From Anthopleura xanthogrammica (taxonomy: Eukaryota; Cnidaria; Anthozoa; Actiniaria; Actiniidae), in contig OZ025214.1 in assembly GCA_964019055.1 (NCBI GenBank), forward strand, positions 12,504,163 through 12,568,162: a stretch of DNA of 64,000 nt, read 5' to 3'. Shown one piece after another: positions 1-12,500 of the stretch. A program made the translations under genes and the position numbers. The stretch's first letter is position 1. The number at the start of each line of letters is the position of its first letter. The notes under the pieces were generated by a model. It was not told where the DNA came from, ran no database searches, and saw only the letters and a program-made list of their open reading frames with translations.

Positions 1-3000
1 CTCAATCGAAAGGTCTTTTGATGCGCAAAGCAACTTCTGTCTACCATTCCATGTCGTGCTTAGCGAACACCAAAGGAAAATTCGGACGAGGCTTAAGATT
101 TTCCAAGATTTCTCTTGAATGCCTCGAGGCTTATAAGGCATGTGGGACCAACAAAAATGAAGAAGACAACGAGCTGATGCGGTCTATACTCAGCGCATGC
201 GCAGACTCGTATTTGATGCTGGCGAAAAGTGGGGAGAATTTAGAGGTTCATCACGATGAATTCCTACAAAGGTCACGTGATGATAAAGCTATTTCGTCTG
301 GGGCGAAGGAGTTCATTTGTGACGAAACAGGGATTTTTAATGTGGAATTCAAATCTGTGGTTGAAGACAACCTTGTCACTAGGTAAGGTAGCACATAAAG
401 AAACCCTCGATATTCACTTTGTGGGTGGAAGGGGTGATCGGAGTTCCTTTTAGGGTTAGAAATATTTTCGTTGTGATTCTTTGAGGGGCTCCACAACAAT
501 GTAATGTAACATGACTCTGTATTTTCGGGTCCTTTTTTTCCTTCGAAAAACGTAACAAGAAACATTCCGGTTTGATATGTGAGTTAGCAATGGCCTGACT
601 TAGGTCAGCCCAGAGGTTGTTTCAGGGTTGGATCGGTGAGTTAGCCATGCCCTGACTTAGATCAGCTCAGAGGTTGTTTCAGGGTTGGATCTGTGAGTTA
701 GCCATGCCCTGACTTAGATCAGCCCAGAGGTTGTTTCAGGGTTTGATCTGTGAGTTAGCCATGCCCTGACTTAGATCAGCCCAGAGGTTGTTTCAGGGTT
801 AAATCTGTGAGTTAGCCATGCCCTGACTTAGATCCGCGGACCTTACATTTACCATCACTGGAACACATGAATTTTCTTTACAATATAGACTAGACTATCT
901 CGCCCAAAGGGGATGATAACCTGTGGTACTTATTTGTCTGTTTCCCTCAACAGTGCTGACTTCTACGCAGCTGCGCTAGAGATGACAAGCAAACAAACCA
1001 AGCAAGAAGAATACATCAGTCTGGCTCGTCGCGTTGGTAACGTCAAGAATGAGCTAGGCGTTTACTTCATGAATCGCGCTGCATTGATGGTTGGAAATGG
1101 CGAAGGACTTGCTAAACAGAGAGACATGTGGAAGAAAAGTTTTCTCTTCTTTGAGAGTGGAATTAAAGCTTTTGAAGCTATCAATGACAAGTACGTAGTG
1201 TGCATTACGGTTACTCTTCCTTACAAGAGAATAAGATTTTCTTTGTCATGTTATATATAGGCTTTTCCAGAGTTCAAGAAACAGGATGCATCATGGTCTA
1301 GTTTGAGTACAATAACACTATATAAGGCATGATGAACAAAAGATGTTTGTACCCAAGGTAGACCACAATGCACCTTGTTCCCTATCCCAGGTCTAGCTTT
1401 GATCAACACCATATATGGCATGATGAACAAAAGATGTTTGTACCCAAGCTAGACCACAATGCACCTTGTTCCCTATCCCAGGTCTAGCTTTGATCAACAC
1501 CATATATGGCATGATGAACAAAGGATGTCTGTACCCAAGCTAGACCACAATGCACCATGTTGTCCATCTTTCCATTCTTCACCCCTTCCAGCTAATGTAC
1601 ATCTAATCTCTAACATAATACCTGACTTTTTTTAGAGCCAACTTAGCATTGTTACATTCCAATACTGGAAGATTAATGAGGTTGTGCGCACAGGCCGTAC
1701 GGACAGACAAACCCTCAAAGGGAGAGTTTTCTTCAGAAGAAAAGACATTCTATAAGCAGGTTAGAATTATATATGTTTATTATATGATTATCAATGAAAT
1801 ACCTATATTTCTCTATTTCAAAAATTTGATATTTTCACATGTAAAGATAACATGGAGATGGAAACACGAATTTTGACCATCTTACCAATGTATAAAATGG
1901 ATGGATACATAGTTAAATAATGGGTAGCCTGTGTTCAGTTCTCGCACCCCTCCCCTCCCCCCTTAGAAATATCTGATGAAAAAATATCTTAAGAATTTTA
2001 TCAAACTGATAACTTGATGTTAATCCCCAGGCCATCGAGTTTTACAACCGAGCTCTGCAGAGTTTAGCCGAGAGGAAAGTATGTGTGGAGGTCTGGGACG
2101 CAGTCACGTGGGAATTATCTGGTGCTTACTTCACCATGGCAACGTTACTGCAAGATTATCCTCCTCTCTCGGTCCTGTCTCAGCAAGAGGTATACACGAT
2201 TCATTTTAGGCTTTAGTTATTACAATCGATATCGTGGGGGGAGGGGTAGTTATACGTTGGTGTTTAAAAATTCCCTACCCACCCCTCCCCTCCTGACGTA
2301 ACAAGTTTATATTGAGAGTATATCGACTCTTTGCACGTGACGTCCAAGCAGCTCAATTTCCATCTGATCTGAGAAAAAACATTAGCCAATCAGAATTGAG
2401 AAAATTTGCAAAACTGAGTCGTCATCCAGTTAGTAAGCTAGCGGCGCGGGAAAAGGTTAATTCTTTATTTTATTTCCCAACTCAACTATGAGCTTGATAA
2501 TGGTGTTAGATGAGCACCGAAACGTCGTTCATTTTCTGACTAGTTTTACCATAAAATCTACATCCAAAAAATTATTATTGAACTATAAATATAATAGTAA
2601 CTGCAAATTAAATATAAAAAAAAGCTCCTGAAAATCTTGTTTTTAGCTCAGATATAAACTTTTATAAGTCAATTTTAGCAGACTGCATGACACCTCAGTT
2701 TTGCTGTGACGTCATTTCTACGTCACTATTTCAAATGAGCTGATTGGAAGACAAAACAAAAGAATTTCAATCTCTTGAGAAGTGGAACCTATTGTTTTGT
2801 CCTCCAAATTGAGCTGCATTACGACGTGCTGCAAGGGGTTTATACCGATATTTTCTTCGATTAAAGGTCGAGAAAGAGATAACAGAACTGATGATGAAGG
2901 CTTTGAAGTTATGCGAGCCCACAGGCAAAGGGTCAGTGGCAAATATTCGTCCTCAGTCTCCTGAAGATCTCGAAAGAAGGCTTGGTTCCATTCATCATAG

Positions 3001-3076
3001 ATTGGCCTCTCTTTATCATAATACCTACAGAAATGAGGTGAGGTTTCATACTTCCGTTCATACTTTTTATTATAAA

Positions 3077-3108
<32 letters not shown>

Positions 3109-3395
3109 GATGGTGATGATGATGGTGATGATGATGGTGATGGTGATGGTGATGGTGATGATGATGATGATGATGATGATGGTGATGATAATGATGATGA
3201 TGATGATGATAATGATGGTGATGGTGATGATGATGGTGATGATGATGATGATGATGGTGATGATGATGGTGATGATGATGGTGATGATGATGATGATGAT
3301 GGTGTTGATGATGTTGATGATGATGATGATGGTGGCGAGAATGATAGAGATGATGGTGATGATGATGATGATGACGATGATGATGATAATGATGG

Positions 3396-3433
<38 letters not shown>

Positions 3434-3583
3434 GTGGTGATGGTGATGATGGTGATAATGATGATGGTGATGACGATGATGGTGACGATGATAGTGGTGA
3501 TGGTAATGATGATGATGGTGATGATGGTAATGATGATGATGATGGTGATGATGGTGATGATGATGGTGATGATGATGGTGATG

Positions 3584-3615
<32 letters not shown>

Positions 3616-4790
3616 GATGGTGTTGATGATGTTGTTGATGATGATGATGATGGTGGCGAGAATGATAGAGATGATGGTAATGATGATGATGATGGTGATG
3701 ATGATGGTGATGACGATGATGATGGTGATGACGATGATGGTGACGATGATACTGATGATGGTAATGATGATGATGATAATGATGATAATGATGGTAATGA
3801 TGATGATGATGGTGATGGTGGTGACAATGATGGCGACGATGATGGTGATGATGATAATGATGTTGATATTGATGATGAGGATTACGATGATGAAACATGG
3901 TCTCAAATAACTTTGTGCGAAAGATCTTACTCCCCGCAATATTTCTTGTCCTTTAGAGCGTGGACCAAGCCAGAAAAAAAGTGCGCTCCCTTGCAGAACT
4001 ACACTACTCCAAGGCCTGTTCGTACTTCAAAGCCAGTTCTTTCCCATGCGAGTGGATTAGAATTCACCTCGAACGCGTAGCACTTTGTGAACATCAGATC
4101 TCTTTACACGGTAGTAGCTCTGCGGCTTCGATCAAAAGTCTACAAACTGCTCTCGATTTTGTTCTCGAGTCTAGGAAAGCTCTACAAGTTTTGACTAATA
4201 GAAAAGATGGTACTTCTAGGGGGAACATCAAGGGAAAAGAATTTGTGAAAGTCGGTGAAGATGAGGAAGAAAAGACAGCAAAGATTGAGAGTAAAACTCA
4301 ACTAAAATCACAATTAGAGCTAGAGGAAGAAAGATTGCGAACTGAAAAGAGTAATAATTCAGAAGACGAGAAGAGAAACGTTGTAATTGAAGAAGAACAA
4401 GAAACAAAGGGAAGTTCTAAAGCAGAGAAGAGTACTACAGAGGTTGACGAAAATCGAAAGCCTAGCGAAGAACGAAATACAAGGGCTGTAGATACCGATG
4501 GCAGCTCTCAAGAATTGAGTTCTGAATACCTTAATGAACTAAAAATCCTCATTCCAATCCTAGAAGGAAGACTCAACTACCTTCTGAAAGAAATGGTGAA
4601 GTTTTGGAACACTAAGAAAGGGAAGAACAAAGAATTAAACGTTCATGAATTGGATAAAGCCAAGCGAATGTATTCCATGGCTCTTAGAGGTTGTGTTGGA
4701 AAAAGTGACGAAGAAAACTGTGTGGAAAAGGGAATAAAACTAGTAGAAACACTGGAGAAAATCGAGAAAATTAAATTGGAGACTCAATAA
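1..4790 (+). CDS. EDRF1: EDRF1-like protein (erythroid differentiation-related factor 1), C-terminal part, 5' end outside window
   Basis: Exons (phase-consistent): <1-382, 954-1190, 1636-1759, 2031-2189, 2867-3037, 3957-4790, ending in TAA. The conceptual protein matches the conserved C-terminal half of EDRF1: NELGVYFMNRAALM, NLALLHSNTGRLMRLCAQA, VWDAVTWELSGAYFTMATL, and IHHRLASLYHNTYRNE followed by LAELHYSKA. These alpha-helical segments look like TPR-type repeats. Vertebrate EDRF1 is a nuclear protein linked to globin expression, but its biochemical role is poorly defined, so function here is known only by family. The last exon has an acidic, Lys/Glu-rich low-complexity insert (about 4250-4510) that I do not recall from vertebrates and is probably lineage-specific. 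The frame is open to base 1, so the first visible exon may begin upstream. The intron 3038-3956 is almost wholly a GAT microsatellite. Identity is confident; exact exon 1 start is unknown. Confidence 0.88.
570..835 (+). repeat. 57-bp minisatellite array, about 4.5 units (EDRF1 intron)
   Basis: Tandem units of 57 bp containing GTGAGTTAGCCATGCCCTG and CAGAGGTTGTTTCAGGGTT. The same unit recurs at 25123, 29825 (reverse), 53702 (reverse), 59785 and 62590, always in introns or intergenic DNA. Confidence 0.93.
1319..1557. repeat. 91-bp tandem repeat, about 2.6 copies (EDRF1 intron)
   Basis: Segments starting near 1321, 1412 and 1503 (GGCATGATGAACAAA then TTTGTACCCAAG) repeat with a 91 bp period and few mismatches. 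The last copy is truncated. No other copy was seen in the window. Confidence 0.9.
2321..2843. mobile_element. MITE-like element, TAGACCCC/CTTGCAGC family (long copy)
   Basis: Ends are imperfect inverted repeats: a CTTTGCACGTGACGTC-type left end and a right end ending GACGTGCTGCAAGGGG. Both are followed inward by GCAGCTCAATTT or its complement. Related short copies lie at 11727, 42008 and 44945. This copy is longer (about 520 bp) and the unshared middle may be another insertion. It lies in the EDRF1 intron before the 2867 exon. Confidence 0.65.
3075..3895. repeat. (GAT)n microsatellite, about 820 bp, with an internal higher-order duplication
   Basis: Almost pure GAT/GGT triplets filling the EDRF1 intron between exons ending 3037 and starting 3957. 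A distinctive block (GGTGGCGAGAATGATAGAG) occurs at about 3331 and again at about 3652, so roughly 320 bp was duplicated within the array. Long open frames on both strands (poly-Met, poly-His, poly-Ser, poly-Ile) are by-products of the triplet repeat and are not genes. Confidence 0.97.
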
Positions 4791-4924
4791 CATTGTTGAA
4801 GGAAGCAAAGGAATGCGTTTTAGAACTTTATAACAGAATTTTCTGAACTTTTGGTAGGAAATGTGCCAACTTACACTTGCAACATTGAACTGGCTTCCTT
4901 GGTTCCCTAAGCTAAACATCTGAC

Positions 4925-4930
4925 AATAAA
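4925..4930 (+). other. polyadenylation signal AATAAA (EDRF1)
   Basis: First canonical AATAAA after the EDRF1 stop codon, 135 nt downstream. This gives a plausible short 3' UTR. No cleavage site evidence is available. Confidence 0.6.
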
Positions 4931-5578
4931 ACGCTTGCAGTTTGAGAACTAAGAGCCAGGATTTTACCGCTCTTTCTATATGTTTTCAACTTTTTAGACA
5001 ATGTTGAGTTTTCCACAAGGATAATTTTAATTAATTTACGGCAGCAGTTTTAATTTCTTGTTACAAGACGACAAGAAACAACGCAAAATTTTGGTCGTAA
5101 AATGTATGATAAGATAGTCAAAACAATTATTTATTCACAGTAAATTAATTAAAATGAGACAAATTACGAGTCCTTTTCGAGTTGATCTATTTTAAAGTTC
5201 ATCTCCAAGGGAGACTGATTTTTGGGATTATTAAATTGTTAATGATTGATTATGGTAGGACCATACCTTCAGACTCAGTGCTGAAGCTCAGTATGGCAGT
5301 GCGAAGCATTTACGGCTATGCCGGAGATTTCGGCCCCGACAGCCCTATCCGAGGATTTATAGACCGATCAGGAAGCTCGGCCAAAGCCTAAGGGAGAGGT
5401 TAGTCGGCCCCTAGATCGTAGATGACTTACCCCTGGCTATGACCAGCAGAACCGGTATTTCACTTCTGCCGCTGAGGCCTAAACCCCCATGATCACTCCT
5501 TTGCATGTGGGATGAGTTTTGAAAAGTTGAATAATCTTGCGAGCATCATTTCGCATGCGCAAAAGATGATATTCCATC

Positions 5579-5875
5579 TTAGAAAAAACCTACTAATGGT
5601 CTATCACCAATCGAGCCCTGTGATTGGCTGAGCTACTAGGGGTCTATTAGTGATAGACCTCTAGTAGCGAAAAGCGCCGGTTTTGAAAACCAAAAAAAAT
5701 ACATTTAAAGCAAAATCCAAAACTTTTTGCATCCTTTTATTGGACCGATTAGTAGGTTTTTACTAAAACAATTAGACCTCTCGCCCTCATGGCCTACGAT
5801 TCAATAGCCCATTCGGCCTTCGGCCTCATGGGCTATTGACTCGTAGACCATTCGGACTCGAGGACTAATTGTTAA
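5579..5875. mobile_element. MITE, AAAAACCTACTAAT family, full copy
   Basis: About 297 bp, near-identical to 16342-16599. Inverted segments AACCTACTAATGGTC and ATTAGTAGGTTTTTAC mark one terminal pair. A second palindromic part (AACAATTAGACCTC and GAGGACTAATTGTT) follows. Compared with the other copy it carries 39 extra bp, bounded by CCTCATGG direct repeats. Confidence 0.9.
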
Positions 5876-6354
5876 ATATATCCGATTGTATCTGCGTTTT
5901 TGAAAACGTTAGTGTGGAAGCGAATTCGAAGCTTTCAGTGTTCGGTGAAAGAAAAACGGCCGAGCGTTTCGAAAACGCCATGATTAGTTTTGACTTAGCT
6001 TAGGCCCCGCTTGGACGCAGTTTCATTCGAGACCGTGTTATATTTTCTATTCGGTTACGCCTTGCGTTTACACGACATCAATATTGAATATGTTATGTGT
6101 TTTCAAAACGCTGTCTAAGGCTGGCCTTACACAGTACAGGCCGAACTTTTAACCCTTCAAAAATTTGACCAGTTTATCCAATTTTACACGGAACCGTCTC
6201 TTAAATTTGCACGGCTAGGCCTTTGAACTTTTCTCCGGATAGCACAGTTCAATGTAAACGGAAAACTTTGACCCGGTTTAATGCCCATGAAACCGGGCCT
6301 TAATCTCAGATACCTTTTCTTAAAGGGGAAAAATACGCCCAAAGTTAAAAGGTC

Positions 6355-6447
6355 TGAATGAATGAAAAAATGAATGAAAAAATGAATGAAAAATGAATGA
6401 AAAAATGAATGAAAAAATGAATGAAAAAATGAATGAAAAAATGAAGG
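6355..6447. repeat. short tandem repeat (AATGAATGAAAA)n
   Basis: About seven units of a 12-13 bp AATGAATGAAAAA-like motif, immediately upstream of the TERF gene start. Confidence 0.9.
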
Positions 6448-6546
6448 AATGAACTTTTTCTACAAGTTCGTAAGCCCGCGATGCGAACTGCTGACCATCT
6501 TCTTAATTCCCAGTCCCTCTCGCCCTAATCAGTGAAGGCTTTCAAA

Positions 6547-9500
6547 ATGGCAGACGACGACGATACAATGGACGACACATCTTCTGAAGTCGATGTCTTA
6601 GACAAGCTAGAATCAGAGCTAATACTAGATTACTGCTCCTATAAACTATGGAATGAGTTTAAGAGAGGTTCGAAGTTGTCTAGAGGCTCGTTACAGATCC
6701 TTAAAGGTAAGAAAATTGAGATAAAATTGCAGTTTGTTTTTAGAAATTGGGGATGTTTTTTTTAGCGCCAAATTCAAAGCGCGCTGTGTTGTGTATAAAC
6801 TACGGATTGGATTATTTAAAAAAAATACTTACTAAATTGGAGGCTGAAATTAGAGGGTTTTGTAGAGTAGTTATGTTGTAGTGCAAAGCATTAGAAATGT
6901 TTTCCTTTTGTTTATAAACTTTCTACTTTAAATTTAAGCTTACTTGCAAAAAAAAAGCAGATTTCGTATGACTGTGAAAAGCTCACAGCACAAACGCGGT
7001 TGCGATCATAAGTCAACCAATCAAAAATCTAGAAAACATCACGGTCGCAGTAAGGCATGCTTTCTTCATCCAATCAAATGCATGAAACACGGCACAAACA
7101 CAGCCCGGACACTGTCACGGCAAGGTCATGGTGTATTCACCCCACTGACTAAGTATGCCAGACCAATCTCTTTGCCTGAGAAAAAAATCAGCCAATCAAA
7201 ATTATAGAAAATATCACGGTTGCGGCAAGGCACGCTTACGGCACTGATCTTTTCACAGTCGTACAAATTCTGCTCTATAGCAATTTTCCTTCCTTAAATC
7301 ATGGTACAATGACCACTACACTTCTCAGTTGAGCTTGGAACGACCAAAGTTTTGTTACAAAGTTTTGTCGTTGAAAAGTACATGTTGTCAGGGGCAACAT
7401 CAAAAGTATTGAACTGTATAGTGTGTGAAAATTTCATGAGCTTAATTGCCGCCACGGTGATGTCAGTATCATGATTGATAATTTTTCCTATTGAATACTT
7501 TTGACGTTGCCCCTGACAACATGTACTTTTCAACGACAAAAGTTTATGACAAAAATTCAGTTATTCCAAGCTTAACTGAGAAGCGTAGTACCTTATCTAC
7601 TGAAGTGTTTGTCTTACATATTGACATACAGACATGCAACTGTTATTTTGAAAATTATTTACAAGTCAATCTTATGCTGATATATACTATAATTCTTCAG
7701 ACCTTTGTATACGCAAGCAAGACTATACGTTTGATGAAGAACTTGAAAAAAAATTATACTGCACACGATTCATATGTGGACTGTCTGAAGCTAGGGTCAC
7801 TGCAGATGACGGCACTGTTAAATATAACGCTCTTCAGTCAATGTGTCTGATGCATGGAGAGGAAGTCTTGAAGATGTATCCCTTCTCTACCTTGGAGCAA
7901 TCACATTTTAAAAATACTATAAAATTACAGGTAGGAGAGTTTTCTTTAAAAAAAACAATAATAATCAAAGATTATACTTATTCATTTGTCTCATGACTGG
8001 GGCAATAGACCATTTTTGAGGCATGAAAAAGAGGCATTTTCAGGCAAGATCGCATGCACTATTGAAGCTGCCCGAAAATGCCTCGAGATCATGTCTGCGA
8101 TATTTTTGAAAGCGCTCGCGCATCTCGAAAATGGTCTATTAGGTGGGCAATGTTTCGACTGCTACTGGTAGTTTTTATCAGGGGATGGTGTAGATTGGAA
8201 GGTGGTATTCTTATATACCATTAGTCTGGCTTCCTTGAGGATCACGTTGAGGCTGTGATTGGCTTTGGGTGGTGGGTGTGGTGGTGTGCTTTCAAATGTT
8301 CGGTATCCAAGCTTCCAGAATCTCAGTTCTGCTGTCCCTATTGCTGTTGTTGGATGGCTTCTTTGACTCTGTGTGTGTACCAGTGGTTGTCTCTGTTGAT
8401 GCACTCAACGTTCTACAACATCGCCTGATAAAGACTAGCAGTAGCAGTGGAAATGTCGCTGTCCACCTAACTGCCATGATCGTCACTTGAGACAAAATTA
8501 ATGAATAAGTATAATCTTTGATTTATGTCCATGATGTATAATCCTTTTCATTTTATTAACAATAATAATTAGTATATTATTTAGCCAGTCGCTAACAAAC
8601 CTGTGGTTCTCATCCCATGATTGAAATGGAATTTATGAGGCTCAGTTCAGACGTCGAACATTTGCCGCCTTGAATCTAATTGCCTTTGCATGAGGTCGAG
8701 CACTGTTTTCCTCCAAACTAATAAAAGTTATGTATACCAAACTTTGCACATGCTATCTCCCATGACTGAAGTCTTGTAATAGTAGTTTTCAACATTTTCT
8801 ATCCTCAAAGGTTATAAAATTAGATTCGATGCGGCAAAAGATTGACGTCTGAACTGGGCCAAGGTTGATTTTTTTAGAAGGAAGTGTAGTGTAGTGAGTT
8901 TTTATGCTTCCCCTAGTTATACACGCATCAAGCATTCCGCGCTACTGCTCTAAGCGCATGCTAAGGGGATTAAAAAGTGAGATAATATTTTGTAAAACAT
9001 GTTATATTTTAGTTGTATTTTTCTTGTCAAACACAATTTTCATTAAATATTCAAGATCACGTACCGTTAAGGGAATTTTGAGTCAAATATACCAAAAAAT
9101 TGCATATTTTACAAAATATTATCCCACTTTTTAATCCCCTGAGCATGCACTAAGAGCAGTAGCGCGGAATGCTTGATGCGCGTATACAGCTATTTCAAAA
9201 AAGGTTGGCGCCAATTTTGTTCCATGTTACATTTTGCTAATTGAATTCACATCACCCTGTTATTTTTCAGGTTATTTTATCAGCTTACAGAGCTGGTAAA
9301 TTAAGCAAAGCAAAGAAGCTATTCCTACAGCTATACCCTGTAACAACTGAAGAAGATGAGGTAAGCTAGATTTGTTTGGGGTTCCTGTGTGTCTTAAGCC
9401 ACAGGTAGCCCAACCAAAGCATCTCCTTAAAATGCACAGCAAACAAGTTTTTTATTTCTTTTATAAAATATGAATGCGAGGTATGCTGTGTAATCTCATA

Positions 9501-12500
9501 ATGCACGCACCCTCAATCAACCAATCAAAAAGCAATCGAGATTTACAGCAGTTATTTTATAATTATTTTTCTAACACAGGAATATCAAGATGTGATTCAA
9601 GAGCTTCTTCAGTCAGAAAATGAAACTTTGAAACAAAAACTCTTGCTTCGCTTCTCTTATGAAAAGTTTCTGAGGAATGTTTGTGATTTTCTCGCTCCTT
9701 TGTGGGAAAAATATGATACTCCTCTACTTGAAAAGGTAAAGGAAAATAAGTAGGTAGGAAAATTCATGTGCTTTATTTATTGCTGTAAATTTGTTAAAGA
9801 GGGGGAAGACATATCAACCAGAACAGTGACTTAGCGAGCTCGAGGGGGCAAGATCGATCCCCCCCCCCCTAAAATTTTTCTGGTCAAGTTCTTTTTTTTG
9901 GTTTTTATTCTAGGTGCTCCCCAGATCCTTGGGTCCTGGCTACACCCCTGAATCACAAAAGTTTTCTAAAATATGGCCCTCTGATTCTGAGATTAGTACA
10001 TTAGAATTGCCCTACAACACTATGATGTAACAGCTTGTTTACATGGACATTAGAATAATTTATCGAAATTTAAACTAAATCTTCTTTCGTTCAGAATATT
10101 TATTGTAATATTTAGCTGTTCTCACTTTTCATGATCTTATAAGCTGAATTTTATTGTCAGTGATTTCATTTGTGTTGCTGTTCTTTCGTCCCCCTCTGGT
10201 GACCATGATCCTTAGCATTTCAACAATAGATTGTTTTGATGTGACGTCCTATCCTAGCATTATAGGGCAATTTTGAAGTATATTTTTTGGAGGGAGGAGA
10301 ACCGGAGAACCCAGAGAAAAACCCTTGAAGCACAGATGAGAACAAACAAACTCTACTTACATTCGACACAGAGCCTGGGGGAAACTCTCACCACTATGCC
10401 ACCGTACTTCCCATTCATTCATTAATTCATTTATTCCTTCCTTTTTCTATTTAGTTTAAAGATGAATTGAGCAAAGTAGACGATGGAAGGTATTTGCCTC
10501 TTTTCAGGAATTTCATGATATTGAATAATGGTGATGATGTAGAATGATGATGAAGTTGATGAATGATGGTGATGATTATGATGTTATTAAGGTACCTGTT
10601 TATAGGCCCTATAAACAGGCACCTTAATAACATCATCATCATCATGGAGATTGTGATGGTGATGAATGATAATGTTGATGGTGTTGATGATGATGATGAA
10701 AATGGTGATGATGATAAATGATGGTGACGAATGATTGTGATGATGAATGATTGTGATGATTAAATAGATATAAAATTTACTTTTACTTTTCTCTTAGGAT
10801 CCCTGGTTTTTTCCTGAAAGCATATCATGACTGTAGTGTTCATAAGGATGAAGATGGTGAAGCCTCCTGGCAATCCATCGTCAATGAAACTCACCCAGAA
10901 ATAAAAGCATTCAAAAAGAAACTAAACAAGGGAAAAGAAACTACAGGAAAAGTATGTATGATAGGAAATTTTTGTTCCACTAACTTGTGTCGCTGGCCCT
11001 GGAAAGGATGTGTGCAGGGGTGTAGCGAGCACTAAGGATCTGGGGAGCATGTGGAAACCAGAAAATCACACAAAAAAAAATGCCAAAATCGCCATAGCAA
11101 AAAAAGGGGGAACACGATAATTGCAGATGCTAATAGAAGAAAGTGAGCAAAGTCACTGTAATTTGTTGGGGAGGGGGGCACCCATAACAGAAAAATTAAA
11201 AAAAAATTAAAAAACAAAAAATAAATACAATTCTCCAAAAAAGGGGGGGCACGTTCTCCTCCATGCCCCCTCCCTATGTGTGTGTGTGTAGGTGGGAGAA
11301 AAGTCAGGGAAGGCACTAGAAACACACAGAGCCCAACCTTGTTTTTTGTTACAGTACCGCCTTGATCAAAGACCTTTGTTTAAACCCACATAACCTTCTC
11401 ATGAAATGCTTGAGGAGGCTTGGAACTCGGCAGTGGGATTCGCATGGTAACCTATACAAGAAATCTGACACCACCTCTTTGTTGTTGCATTGTGTTTATT
11501 GCAAAAATGCTGTGCGAATCAGAATTTTTGTGTGTTGAGTCAGATTTCTTTAATGACGCCTTCAATCCATCCCCCCACCACCCTACCCTGGCAGTAAAAA
11601 TGAACAGCCCCTTACTGCCCCTTTTGTCAAGTGAATAATACCAGGGGGATCCAGAAATTTGCAAGGGGGTGTCCGAAATGAAAAAAGTGATGACATAGTG
11701 ACGTCATCAGGAATCCTGATCTGACTTATAGACCCCTTGCAGCACGTCGGAATGCAGCTCAATTTTTTGGATTACAAAACAATAGTTTCCAATTCTCAGG
11801 AGATTGAAATTCTTTTATTTTGTCCTTCAAATTGAGCTGCTTCGAGGTCACATGAAAGGGGTCTATTTTACACTTGCATTTATTTGGGGGTTGCCCAGTG
11901 CATTGCAGGACACCCCCTGGATCTACCCCTGGTAAATATCTTTTGTTTGTTTGAAGCAGGGTGCAGTGGATCATGATAGGAGTCTATCTACTGATGATGA
12001 GATCAAGAAATCTAATCAAACAATAGCTCAACTGAAAAAATCATCTAATCAACTCAAGTAAGCTGACTTGTTATTTATCGGAAATATTTAGTGGTTTAGC
12101 TTGGGAGGAATATTTTCCTTTTCCTATCAATGTGTCATTCTACTCATTCAAGGGAGCTGTCGCACCTTCGAGCAAGGCATCGAGTACAGGGATGCCGAAA
12201 TGATGAGCTGGGCATGTTTTCAAAATGGCTTTTTGTCTACATGCCATTGTCCTTGGTATTGCTGTTCTCTCTAGGATGTGTAAAAGAACCAACTGATTTT
12301 CTAGCAAAGACGACAACTCTAAAGATGATGGCATACACGAAAAAACATTTTATAAATGTGCTTTCATTTTATAATAATGCAATGTTCAAATTTGGTTTAC
12401 TCCCCTTTTTGTTGAACTCCTACCACTTCTTTTTTATATATGTATGTAAATATTACAATCCCTTGTTTGTTTTGGCTTTATTTTACTTTGAAATGTCAGT

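Larger units (their letters stand above)
4931..6546. other. intergenic region between EDRF1 and the TERF gene
   Basis: No gene recognised. It contains one MITE (5579-5875), further palindromic CG-rich stretches with motifs such as GTTTTCGAAAACGC near 5900-6120 (possibly another decayed element), and a short (AATGAATGAAAA)-type tandem repeat at 6355-6447. The TERF promoter should lie in the last few hundred bases, but I see no convincing core element. Confidence 0.6.

Noticed and set aside
2718..3939. Long open frames on both strands encoding poly-Ser, poly-His, poly-Ile and poly-Met
   Set aside because: They are the frames of a GAT triplet array inside an EDRF1 intron with proper splice sites on both sides; no non-repetitive coding sequence supports them.
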